DNA of 64,000 nucleotides from the NCBI RefSeq assembly GCF_008727715.1, contig NZ_CP044218.1:124001-188000 (forward strand), read 5' to 3'. The DNA is from Mesorhizobium terrae (GTDB lineage Bacteria > Pseudomonadota > Alphaproteobacteria > Rhizobiales > Rhizobiaceae). Shown in pieces: positions 34,985 to 44,000 of the stretch. A program made the position numbers and the translations under genes. Below the pieces are notes generated by a model. It was given only the letters and a program-made list of their open reading frames with translations, made no database searches and was not told the origin of the DNA. The number at the start of each line of letters is the position of its first letter. Position 1 is the stretch's first letter.

Positions 34985-37900
34985 CTAGAACTTGACGTTC
35001 AAATCGGCCCTCACCCCATGGTCGCGGGCATCGGCGGCGAGCTGGCCCTGGTAGGAGATGCCGAGCGTAGCGGTCGGTGTCAGCGCGACGTCGAGACCGG
35101 CTTCGAGTGCGGCGCTGTCGCGTGCGATCGGCACGCCGGCGATGGTGAAGGCGCTGGAGCCGGTGAAAGCCTGGGTGACGGTCGGCGTGACATCGCCGAA
35201 ACCGTGTCGCCAACCGATCATGCCGCGCGCGGTCGCCTTGACGCCGCCGAGGTCGAAGTCGGTAGATGCGCGAATGCCGAAGGTGGTAAAGGTGACAGCG
35301 CTGGAACCGCTGCGGACCGTCAGCGCCGCCGCGCCGCCCTTCTCGGTGAAGGCATTGGTGTGGACATTGACGTAGGCCAGGTTGGCGAAGGGCTCGAAGG
35401 CGAGATTGCCGGCCTTCATGCCATAACCGAGTTCGCCGAAGATCTGCGTGGTGCCGGTACGATAGCTGGACGACAGCGCGTCGGTGAAACCGGGGAAAGA
35501 CACGGATCGACCGCTGTCGATGTCGCTCCAGGTGTAGGCAAGGCCGGAGCGCAAGGAGAGCGCACCCCATTGCGTGCCGCCATAGGCGCCGAGATGATAG
35601 TTGTCGCTGGAGGCAGATGACCGTCTGTCATCCACCTTGAACGAAGAATGGCTGTAGCCGGCAAGGAAACCGAGCCGCCAGTCGTCGGTGACGAGGCCGT
35701 CGATGCCGGTGACAAAACCGCCGGTCGAGCGCGACAGCTTTGCCGCATTGCCATCGCTGTCGGTCCAGCCCCATGAACCGAAGGCCGAACCCCAGACGCC
35801 GTAACGTTCGGCAGCCGATGCTGTCGCTGGACTCGCCGACGCGATCGAAGCCGTCGCCTCCAGCGCGGCATTGCCGCCCGCCGCTTCGTCATAACCCATC
35901 AAAGGCAGCGGCGCGGCACCAACCGTCTCGAAGGCAGAACGGAGCCGGTCATTCATCGCCGCGCGTATCAGGCGGCTATCTTCGATCAATGCCGTCACCG
36001 TCGAGGCATGCACCTCACCCGACAGGCCATCGAAGGCGGAACGAGCCTGATCGATAGACAGCGATGCGACGGCGCCGATCAGGGGATTGTCCAGGCTCAT
36101 GCCGTCCAGCGCCGAAGCCGTGGCGATCTGGTTCGGCGTCTGGCCGACCGAGGCGAAGGCGAGCCCGCTGCGGACGACATCGAGATAGGCGGAATTCGGA
36201 TCGTAGGCCAGCGCCGGTGCCAGGAACGGAGAACTGGTAGCAGCCGACAGGCCGGCGAAGGTGCCGGCAACGCCGCCACCGGCGGTCAGGATGGTGTAGC
36301 GATGGCCAAGCTGGAGCGGGCCCGAAATCGAGACGGTACCGCCGGCAAGCGTCGCCGTGCCGGTCACCGCGATGCGATCGGACTGACCGGCCGCATTGGT
36401 TTCGACCGCGTAGGTCGAGCCCGGATCGAAGGCGATGTTGCCCGCCACGTTCAACGTCCCGATCGAATTGCCAGGCGCGACGGTGCCACCGCTGCCGACT
36501 ACCAATCCACCCAAGGTTCCAATACCGCCCAGCGATGCGCCCGCACTCACCGTCACCGCACTGGTCAGGCTGGCGCCGGGATGGGTGTCGTCGCCGACAA
36601 CCAGTTTGCCGCCATGGACCGTCGTGGCGCCGGTATAGGTGTTGGCGCCATTCAGCACCAGCGTGCCGGAATTGTACTTGGCAAGCGAGCCGGTCCCCTC
36701 AATCGGGAAGCCTATGACCGCGGTGTCGGTGAAATCAGCCACAATGGCGCCGTCATTGGTGATGGAAGGCGCAATCACCGACCCGGATTTCCCACCATTG
36801 CCAATGAACAGCGTCGAGCCTTGATCGATCTTGACCGGGCCTGTTGTAACGACGACGGAGCCTCCATCCGCCACGATCAGCTCGCCGGGAAGGAAATCGC
36901 CGCAGCCGCAGGGCGGCAGACCGATCATCAGCGTTTTGGTTGTCAGTCTGGATCCCGCGCCGGTCACCACCACCTGCGACGGGCCCAATCCGGTGGAAGT
37001 GGGATCGGAGGCGACAATCATGTCGCCCGCGATATTGACGGCGCCACCCGCCGAAACCGTCAGCAAACCCGTGCCGCCACCGAACAAGTGGCCGACGCCG
37101 AGGAAGGTCGACACATTCCAGGTGGAGCCCGGTCCGGTAACCACGGCACTCGCGGGAGCAAACGGGTTCTCGATAAGGGCCCCGCTTAGGCTATCCACAA
37201 CCGCACCGCCGCTGACCGTCATCGCAGCGGCATTGGCCATGAATCCGACGAAGGTGAAGCCCGAAACAGTCGTTTTCGTATTCATGCCGTCGACCAGAAA
37301 CGCGCCACCAACAAGGAGATTGCTGGTCGACAGGTGCGCCCCTGCCAGCACGTTCAACGAGCCGGCTGTTGCAACCCCCATGGTGGTGAGACCCGCCCCA
37401 ACGGCGGTATCGAAGGATGCGCCAGGCCCGGTCAAGGTCACGGTTGCGTCGGGCGCGATCAGCAGGTTGCCGCCGATGCTGCTCGCCCCTCTCAGCGTGA
37501 GTGAGCCGCGATCCAATTCCAGAGAACCGGCACCGGTAATCTGGCCGCTGAAATCGCTGTCGACGGCGCCGGCTGCGCCAACATACAGCGTTGTATTGTC
37601 ATTCGTGGTACCGATATTGACCACGCCACCGCCGGAAGCACCGTCAAAGAGGCCCAGCACATCGGTATGGACGCCGTCGGCGAGGCTGAGCGTGGCGCCG
37701 GAATTCACGAACGCCACCGAATTGGCCGAAAATCCCGTATCGGCTCCTGCAACCAGCTTGCCGCCATCGACGATGGTGTCGCCGCTATAGTCGTTGTTGC
37801 CGGTGAGGATGGTGGTGCCGGCGATCTGGTGCAACGAACCTGTGCCGGTGATCGAGGGCGAGAAGGTGTAAGCCGGATCGGTGTGGTTGAAGACCAGGCT

Positions 37901-40420
37901 GCTGCCATTGGAGACGAGCGCCACGGTGCCGGCAAGCAGCTGGCCGGCCGCCTGGGCGGCAGCACCTTCCGCAGCACCGATGTTGATCGTGCCTGCGGCT
38001 CCATTCGCCGACAGGCCGGCATGGATCGTGCCGGTGCCGCCGCTGACACTCAACGCCCCGCTGTCCGCGACGGTCAGCGCGCCGCTGTTGAAATGGCCGA
38101 CAAAGAAGTCGGTGCCGCCGCTCGCCCACTGCGAGCCAGAGCCGGTGATGGTGACGGAACTCGCTCCGCCAGCCCCGATGATGCCGCTAAAGCCGCTGCT
38201 GACCGTGCCGCCCGAATCCACCAACATCGTGCCTGAACCACGATCGCCGACAACGATCTGACCAAAGGTGGACCAGTTCGATCCAGGCCCCGTCACCTGC
38301 ACGGCGGCGCCATCCGAGATGTAGCCGGCGGCCGCGGAACCGCTGCCGAGCCGGCCGCCCGCCTCGATCCGCAACAGGCCGCCGTCGACACGCGTCGTGC
38401 CGAGGAAACCGCCACTGCTGTCGCCGGTCAGCACAAGCGTGCCTGCGCCCTGCTTGACGAAATTTGCGCCGCCACCGGCAGTGAGGGTGCCCGCCAAAGT
38501 CAGCGTCGTGCCCGTGGCCGTATCGATGCGGCCGCCGAAGTTACCAAAGTTGATCGTGTGATTGCTAGTGAACGTGCTGGTCGTTTGCAGTGTCGATCCG
38601 GCGCCGAGCCCCGTGGATGGCACATAGGCCGAAGCGCTGGTGATCGTCACACCGCCGGCCAAACCACCCAGATTGGCGTCTTTCGAGACCGAGATTACTC
38701 CATCCGCAACCGTCGTGCCGCCGGTATGGGTATTCGTACCCGTCAACGTCAGCGTGCCGGTGCCGGTCTTGGTAAGCCTGACCACGCCGGCCGGCGAGCC
38801 ATCCTCGATGGTGCCGGCGAAGGTCGTTGACGTGTTGTCGCCGCCCGTCGTCAGCATCGCGGCCGGGCCGCCGGTGTTGGTGACGAGGCCATTGCCCGAG
38901 AGGGAACCGATGGACTGATTGTAGCCGCCAAGATCGAGTATTGCCGGGGCGCCGATGGTAAAGGCGCTATTGTTGCCAAAGACATTGGCTGCGCCACCGG
39001 CGAGCGTACCGGCCACGAGATGCGTTGCCCGCGAATAGGTGCTGAGCGTGTTGGTCAAGGTGAGTGTGCCGACGCCGATCTTGGTAAAAGGACCTGTTCT
39101 CGCGCCCTGATCCCCGACCAACCCGATCAGCGTGACATCGAAGCCATTGGTGTCGATGGTGCCGCCGCTGTCGCCGAAATAATAGCCGTTGTTGTTCAGC
39201 GTACCGCTGGCGCCAGCCTGCAGGGAACCGCCCAGGAAAACGACCTGGCCTGTCGAGGTTGCCGACGTGTCGTCAAATCGCAGGATACCAGCCTGCAGTT
39301 CAAGCCCACCGTAGATCACGTTACCGCTCCCGGGGGTGTTATTGGCCAGGACCAGGGTTCCCGCACCGGTCTTGACCAACACGGAAGCGTCGCCGATATC
39401 GACGATCCGGCCACTGTAGATTCCGGTACCGGTGGACACATTCATCGCAATGCGCGTGTCGAAGAACAGCGTATTTGCGATGTTGACATTATTCTGAATA
39501 TCGATGGTGGTGCCGTTGTAGGCAGTTACCGCGCTTGTGCCCAACGCACCAGTGGCTCCCAGGCTGAGCGTTCCCCCAAGGATTGTGGTGCCGCCGGCGT
39601 AGCTGTTGGAGCCATTGTTGAGGGTCAGTGTTCCGCTGCCGATCTTCTCCAAACCGAGCCCACTAGAGTTGGCGATCTGTCCATCGAAAATAGAGCCGAT
39701 GCCCAGTGCACCGACGCTCAAAGTGGCAGGGAACGGACCGGTGTTGGAGACGGAGCCGCTGCCTTCAAGTGATCCGAGCGAGAACGACCCAGAGCCGGCA
39801 ACGGTCAGAGATCCACCATCGAGGACAAACCTGGCGCCAGCGCCACCGACGGCCCCCGATGTGGAATCCAGATGCAAGCTCCCGCTGCTCTCTGCCCGGT
39901 AGACAACGTTTTGCCCGGCATCGATGCCATTGAACGTGAGAGACGAGGCCACACCGGTGACGGTGAATGTCTGCGTCAGGCCGGTGGCGTTGACGACATT
40001 GCCGTTGATACCCAGATTGGAACTGTTCGAGATATCGATCGAATAGGCTCGAGTGGGATCGCTGAAGGTGACACCTCCGACGGAGCGATTGCCAGCGGAC
40101 GCCGGATTGCCAAGATTGATCGTTGTGTTTGCCGCCGCTGGACCGAACGTGACGTCCATAGACGTGGAGCCCACATCCGGCGCGGTGCCGCCGTTCCAAT
40201 TGGTATTGTCGGTGAAGTCCGAGGACGTGCCGAGCCAGTCATTGGGGGCGGCTCGAAGCGGCGCTGCCTCGGCGACAATGCCAAAGGCCAGGATGGCGGA
40301 GAACAGCTTCCAGTTCAGCGCAAGCGCTGGCCCATGGTTCGATTTCGCCGCCTTGGCTACGTTCGGCCTGGCCGGCAACACGCGACCCTGACGTGCCTTT
40401 TGCGGCTGACGATATGACAT
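34985..40420 (-). CDS. Large autotransporter (type V secretion) with C-terminal beta-barrel
   Basis: Predicted 1811 residues. An extended N-terminal signal region (basic, then LFSAILAFGIVAEAAPLRA) leads to the periplasm. The passenger, to about residue 1500, is a beta-helix built from autotransporter-associated repeats such as TLTLTGTNTHTGGTTVADG, TILTGNNDYSGDTIVDGGKL and TLVLNGANTYTGATTVHGGK. It also holds a second repeat class with VTGPGSNW/ITGSGSQW/VTGPGSTW motifs. The last ~270 residues (YGVWGSAFGSWGWTDSDG... to ADLNVKF) are the outer-membrane barrel, ending in the terminal phenylalanine recognised by the Bam complex. The start with GGGGG upstream is preferred over a GTG four codons earlier. 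Likely surface adhesin or biofilm/host-contact factor. Confidence 0.92.
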   Translation of the reverse strand: MSYRQPQKARQGRVLPARPNVAKAAKSNHGPALALNWKLFSAILAFGIVAEAAPLRAAPNDWLGTSSDFTDNTNWNGGTAPDVGSTSMDVTFGPAAANTTINLGNPASAGNRSVGGVTFSDPTRAYSIDISNSSNLGINGNVVNATGLTQTFTVTGVASSLTFNGIDAGQNVVYRAESSGSLHLDSTSGAVGGAGARFVLDGGSLTVAGSGSFSLGSLEGSGSVSNTGPFPATLSVGALGIGSIFDGQIANSSGLGLEKIGSGTLTLNNGSNSYAGGTTILGGTLSLGATGALGTSAVTAYNGTTIDIQNNVNIANTLFFDTRIAMNVSTGTGIYSGRIVDIGDASVLVKTGAGTLVLANNTPGSGNVIYGGLELQAGILRFDDTSATSTGQVVFLGGSLQAGASGTLNNNGYYFGDSGGTIDTNGFDVTLIGLVGDQGARTGPFTKIGVGTLTLTNTLSTYSRATHLVAGTLAGGAANVFGNNSAFTIGAPAILDLGGYNQSIGSLSGNGLVTNTGGPAAMLTTGGDNTSTTFAGTIEDGSPAGVVRLTKTGTGTLTLTGTNTHTGGTTVADGVISVSKDANLGGLAGGVTITSASAYVPSTGLGAGSTLQTTSTFTSNHTINFGNFGGRIDTATGTTLTLAGTLTAGGGANFVKQGAGTLVLTGDSSGGFLGTTRVDGGLLRIEAGGRLGSGSAAAGYISDGAAVQVTGPGSNWSTFGQIVVGDRGSGTMLVDSGGTVSSGFSGIIGAGGASSVTITGSGSQWASGGTDFFVGHFNSGALTVADSGALSVSGGTGTIHAGLSANGAAGTINIGAAEGAAAQAAGQLLAGTVALVSNGSSLVFNHTDPAYTFSPSITGTGSLHQIAGTTILTGNNDYSGDTIVDGGKLVAGADTGFSANSVAFVNSGATLSLADGVHTDVLGLFDGASGGGVVNIGTTNDNTTLYVGAAGAVDSDFSGQITGAGSLELDRGSLTLRGASSIGGNLLIAPDATVTLTGPGASFDTAVGAGLTTMGVATAGSLNVLAGAHLSTSNLLVGGAFLVDGMNTKTTVSGFTFVGFMANAAAMTVSGGAVVDSLSGALIENPFAPASAVVTGPGSTWNVSTFLGVGHLFGGGTGLLTVSAGGAVNIAGDMIVASDPTSTGLGPSQVVVTGAGSRLTTKTLMIGLPPCGCGDFLPGELIVADGGSVVVTTGPVKIDQGSTLFIGNGGKSGSVIAPSITNDGAIVADFTDTAVIGFPIEGTGSLAKYNSGTLVLNGANTYTGATTVHGGKLVVGDDTHPGASLTSAVTVSAGASLGGIGTLGGLVVGSGGTVAPGNSIGTLNVAGNIAFDPGSTYAVETNAAGQSDRIAVTGTATLAGGTVSISGPLQLGHRYTILTAGGGVAGTFAGLSAATSSPFLAPALAYDPNSAYLDVVRSGLAFASVGQTPNQIATASALDGMSLDNPLIGAVASLSIDQARSAFDGLSGEVHASTVTALIEDSRLIRAAMNDRLRSAFETVGAAPLPLMGYDEAAGGNAALEATASIASASPATASAAERYGVWGSAFGSWGWTDSDGNAAKLSRSTGGFVTGIDGLVTDDWRLGFLAGYSHSSFKVDDRRSSASSDNYHLGAYGGTQWGALSLRSGLAYTWSDIDSGRSVSFPGFTDALSSSYRTGTTQIFGELGYGMKAGNLAFEPFANLAYVNVHTNAFTEKGGAAALTVRSGSSAVTFTTFGIRASTDFDLGGVKATARGMIGWRHGFGDVTPTVTQAFTGSSAFTIAGVPIARDSAALEAGLDVALTPTATLGISYQGQLAADARDHGVRADLNVKF

Positions 40421-40938
40421 GGGTACCCCCACCCGTTACTAACGCACGCTCATGCCCGCGCTGCCATGCCGGCTGCGCTGACGATTTGTCGATTAACGTG
40501 ATTGAGGAGATGAAATGGGACTGTGAATGCGACCGGCACGGCTGCAACCGACGGCGGCGCCGGCACAAACCGACACACGCAAAGCCGCGCTCACACCTCA
40601 TGCGAGCACAGTGCACGGATCGCGCCATGCGCGGCCCAGCCGATCCCCAATCGCTCCCCAAGCAGTGCCCCTGCCCTGCAAACCCTTTATTCTTATAGCC
40701 TAAATTAAGGCCGGCATCACGCCTTTGGTCAAGTCAAACCGGATTCACCCAAAAAAAGTCGGCTTACCGGAACGCTCAAGCGAAATGGCGACTGCAGGAT
40801 TGCGCGGCGCCCCCCGGCGCCGCTTTCCACCAGGGGTTGAAGCGAACGCGGGCAAATCCAGCAAAGAGGAACGACGCTTGGCCGTCAGCCCTGCGTCGAC
40901 GCGCAGACCACCGCCTGTAGGGCTCGTGTCGGCCGCGC
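40421..40938. other. 518-base intergenic region upstream of the autotransporter gene
   Basis: Holds the autotransporter promoter region, including AT-rich sequence around 40690-40708 in an otherwise GC-rich stretch, and the 3' side of efp. A GCGGCGCC-CCCC-GGCGCCGC hairpin (40804-40823) has an 8-bp stem. A 61-codon frame starting after GAGGAG near 40515 is open but its composition (many Arg, Cys, Pro, His) looks random, so it is not called. No RNA gene seen. Confidence 0.45.
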
Positions 40939-41508
40939 TCAGTCCTTGGCGCGCTCGACATAGGAGCCGTCGGTGGTCATCACCACCACCCGCGTGCCGG
41001 TGACGATGTGAGGCGGCACGGTGGTCTTGACGCCGTTGGAGAGAATTGCAGGCTTATAGGAAGACGACGCCGTCTGACCCTTGGTGACCGGCTCGGTCTC
41101 GACCACTTCGAACACGGCGCGCTGCGGCAGGACAAGCGCGATGCCGACGCCTTCGTGCACCGACACCGTCGCCGTCATGTTTTCCTGCAGATAGGGTGCC
41201 GCGTCGCCGACCACGTCTTCGGAGACCGCGATCTGGTCGTAGGTCTCCGGGTTCATGAAATGGAAGCCTTCGCCGTCCTGGTAGAGGAAGGTGTGCTCGC
41301 GGTCCTCGACATAGGCGCGCTCGACCTGCTCGGTGGTGCGATAGCGTTCCGACACCTTCACGCCGTCGGAGATGCGGCGCATGTCGAGCTGCGTGACAGG
41401 CGTGCCCTTGCCGGGATGGATGTTCTCCGCCGACAGGATCACATAGAGCTTGCCGTCTTTATCGACGACGTTGCCCTTGCGGAGGGAGGAGGCGATGACC
41501 TTCACCAT
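40939..41508 (-). CDS. efp: Elongation factor P
   Basis: Predicted 189 residues, the standard length. It starts [20 protein letters not shown] and has the modification loop [10 protein letters not shown], with Lys34 as the residue that EpmA beta-lysylates. The three beta-barrel domains follow, ending [11 protein letters not shown] rescues ribosomes stalled at polyproline stretches. It is divergent from epmA across 110 bases, so factor and modifying enzyme are linked. The call is firm. Confidence 0.97.
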   Translation of the reverse strand: MVKVIASSLRKGNVVDKDGKLYVILSAENIHPGKGTPVTQLDMRRISDGVKVSERYRTTEQVERAYVEDREHTFLYQDGEGFHFMNPETYDQIAVSEDVVGDAAPYLQENMTATVSVHEGVGIALVLPQRAVFEVVETEPVTKGQTASSSYKPAILSNGVKTTVPPHIVTGTRVVVMTTDGSYVERAKD

Positions 41509-41618
41509 GGCACGACCTTACATAGTTGTTTGGCAAAATCCGGCTCGACGATGCCTTGTGAGGCGCCTTAGCGCATCTTAAGAACCGCCGCCAGTGTTCA
41601 AAGCAAAACAGTGCACCG

Positions 41619-42671
41619 ATGATTGAAGCCTCGCCCTGGTGGACTCCTGACGTCCACGCCGACCGCCGACCCCGGTTGATGATGCGCAACCGCATCGCCG
41701 CCGCGATCCGGAACTGGTTCACCAGCGGCGATTTCATCGAGGTGCAGACGGCGATCCTGCAGACATCGCCGGGCAACGAGACGCATCTGTCCGCCTTCGC
41801 CACGGAAGCGATCGGGCCGGATGGCGGCCGGCAGCCGCTTTACCTGCATACGTCGCCGGAATTTGCCTGCAAGAAGCTGCTGGCCGCCGGCGAAAAGCGC
41901 ATTTTCAGTCTCGGCCCGGTCTACCGCAACCGCGAGCGCGGGCCGCTGCACCATCCCGAGTTCACCATGATCGAGTGGTACCGGGTCGGCGAGACCTACG
42001 ACCAGCTGATGGCGGATTGCGCTGAACTTTTGTCGTTGGCGGCCGAATGCGCCGGCACAAAACGCTTTGTCTATCGCGGCCGCGAGGCCGATCCTTTCCT
42101 GCCCCCCGAGCGATTGACGGTGGCCGAAGCGTTTCGGCGCCATGCCGGCATCGACCTCCTGGCCACGGTCTCGCCCAACGGCGACACGGACCGCGACGCG
42201 CTTCATGCCGCGGTTGCGCAAGCCAGCCTTCGCACGGCGGCGGACGACAGCTGGTCCGATCTGTTCAGCCGGGTGATGGTCGAGAAAGTGGAACCCGAAC
42301 TCGGCATGGGCCGCGCGACCATCCTGTGCGAATACCCCATCCCCGAAGCCGCCCTTGCCCGGCCGAGCCCAGCCGACCCGCGCGTCGCCGAGCGGTTCGA
42401 GCTCTATTGCTGCGGCGTGGAACTGGCCAACGCCTTCGGCGAACTCACCGACCCGGTCGAACAACGCATCCGCTTTGGCGCCGACATGGACGCCAAGGAA
42501 AAGATCTATGGCGAACGCTATCCGATCGACGAGGATTTCCTCGCCGCGCTGGCGACGATGCCCGAGGCAAGCGGCATCGCGCTCGGCTTCGACCGGCTGG
42601 CAATGCTGGCGACCGGCGCCCACAGGATCGAGGATGTGATCTGGACGCCGGTGGCTCACCCCCTCGCTTGA
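41619..42671 (+). CDS. epmA: EF-P beta-lysine ligase (GenX/PoxA/YjeA)
   Basis: Predicted 350 residues, a class II lysyl-tRNA-synthetase core without the anticodon-binding domain. Motif 2 is seen as RIFSLGPVYRNRERGPLHHPEF and motif 3 as GIALGFDRLAMLATG. EpmA attaches (R)-beta-lysine to Lys34 of EF-P, which is encoded divergently. EpmB, the lysine 2,3-aminomutase that makes beta-lysine, is not in the window; the next gene is a siderophore monooxygenase. The last 16 bases overlap that convergent gene. Confidence 0.95.
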   Translation: MIEASPWWTPDVHADRRPRLMMRNRIAAAIRNWFTSGDFIEVQTAILQTSPGNETHLSAFATEAIGPDGGRQPLYLHTSPEFACKKLLAAGEKRIFSLGPVYRNRERGPLHHPEFTMIEWYRVGETYDQLMADCAELLSLAAECAGTKRFVYRGREADPFLPPERLTVAEAFRRHAGIDLLATVSPNGDTDRDALHAAVAQASLRTAADDSWSDLFSRVMVEKVEPELGMGRATILCEYPIPEAALARPSPADPRVAERFELYCCGVELANAFGELTDPVEQRIRFGADMDAKEKIYGERYPIDEDFLAALATMPEASGIALGFDRLAMLATGAHRIEDVIWTPVAHPLA

Positions 42672-43981
42672 GGCTGCTGCAACGCGGCTTGCGACAGTGC
42701 CGGCGCCGCATCGGCGGTCCAGCGCATGGCCGAGGGCCGCGGCGATAGGTCGAAATGCCGGCGGCCGAGCAGTGCATTGACGATGACCGCGCTGCGCCAT
42801 GCCATCAAGCTGAGCTGCGGCTCGGCGATGCCGTGACTGTGGCGACCAGCGTTGAGCGCGAAGATGCGCGCGCTTGCCGGGCCATCCCATTCCACCGAAA
42901 AATCGTCGCGCAGCCGATAGAGACCGCGCTCGTCGAGATCGAGCCGATCGGCCAGCGGCGCCAGGAACTCCGGCACGGTGAAGACATAGCCGGTGGCCAG
43001 AACGATGGCATCGGCGCTGGCCATCTCGACACTGCCGTCGAAACCATTGCGCATCACCAGCCGGAACTCGCCGCCCTCGCAGCGCAAATCGAGAACCTCG
43101 CGATGCGGCATGAAGGCGAGGTCGTGCTCGTCGGCCGACAGATGACGCAGCGCATAGCTCTTTTGATAGATGGCGCGCAGCGTCGAGGCCGAAATGCCGT
43201 CGCCGGCCAGTTTCTGCTGCGCCACCGTGGCCTGGCGGCGCGAATGCGGCAGCGCGTGGAAACGCTCGACATAGTGCGGCGTGAAAAATTCGTCGGTGAA
43301 GGGGGAATCGTCAAGCGTCTGAAAGTTCTGCCGGCGGCTGATCCAGGCAATCGACTGGCTTGCTGCTTCGGGTCGCGACAACAGATGCTGCATGATCTCG
43401 GCGCCGCTCTGGCCGCCGCCGACAACGACGATGCGTCGGCCTTTGAGACCCTCCAGCCGGTAAGCAGCTTCGCTGGTATGGAAGCAGGACTGGCCATGGG
43501 CCACCTGCCCCCAGGCTGGGATGTTCGGTTTCAGGCCGACACCGAGCGACAGGTTGCGGGCCATGCATGCGTCGTCATCAAGGCGGATGTGGAACAGCCC
43601 GTCCTCGAAACGAACCTCGCGCACCGGGCGGCCGAAGCGCAGATTGTCGAGGTTACCGGCGACCCAAGCCAGATAGCGCGCAAACTCGCGCCGAGGGATC
43701 GCATCGAAATCGGCGTTGAGGAATTCATAGAAACGCTTCTGCGAGACCAGGTAGCTGGCGAAGGTCCAGGGGCTGGTCGGCAGTGTCGCCGTCACCAGAT
43801 CCTTCATGAAGGAGGTCTGCAATTCGACGCCCTCCAGCATCATGCCCGGATGCCAGTCGAAGGCCGGCTTGTCGTCGAAGAAATGCGCCTTCGCGGCCGG
43901 GATGGCGTCGAGATGCGCGGCGAGGCTTAAGTGAAATGGGCCGACACCGATGCCGGCGAGGTCGAGGACTGGCGATGTCAT
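42656..43981 (-). CDS. L-lysine/diamine N-hydroxylase for siderophore synthesis (IucD/RhbE family)
   Basis: Predicted 441 residues, normal for the family. It has the FAD site GIGVGPFHLSL (residues ~10-20), substrate-region MMLEGVELQTSFMKDLVT, NADPH site VVVGGGQSGAEIMQHLL, and the C-terminal motif LNAGRHSHGIAEPQLSL. These flavin enzymes hydroxylate the terminal amine of lysine, ornithine or a diamine as the first step to a hydroxamate. It is the last gene of a synthetase-acetyltransferase-synthetase-monooxygenase operon, the iucA-B-C-D order of aerobactin. Which amine is used cannot be read from sequence; lysine is favoured because no diaminopropane-making genes are present. Confidence 0.92.
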   Translation of the reverse strand: MTSPVLDLAGIGVGPFHLSLAAHLDAIPAAKAHFFDDKPAFDWHPGMMLEGVELQTSFMKDLVTATLPTSPWTFASYLVSQKRFYEFLNADFDAIPRREFARYLAWVAGNLDNLRFGRPVREVRFEDGLFHIRLDDDACMARNLSLGVGLKPNIPAWGQVAHGQSCFHTSEAAYRLEGLKGRRIVVVGGGQSGAEIMQHLLSRPEAASQSIAWISRRQNFQTLDDSPFTDEFFTPHYVERFHALPHSRRQATVAQQKLAGDGISASTLRAIYQKSYALRHLSADEHDLAFMPHREVLDLRCEGGEFRLVMRNGFDGSVEMASADAIVLATGYVFTVPEFLAPLADRLDLDERGLYRLRDDFSVEWDGPASARIFALNAGRHSHGIAEPQLSLMAWRSAVIVNALLGRRHFDLSPRPSAMRWTADAAPALSQAALQQPQARG

Positions 43982-44000
43982 GGGACAGCTCCGTTGTTGG

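Noticed and set aside
34985..40420. Repeats in the autotransporter gene as a CRISPR or tandem DNA repeat array
   Set aside because: The repetition is at the protein level with diverged DNA; there are no identical direct repeats with uniform spacers.
40515..40698. 61-codon frame after GAGGAG upstream of the autotransporter gene
   Set aside because: Good ribosome-site match, but the product is a random-looking Arg/Cys/His/Pro-rich string with no fold or conservation evidence.
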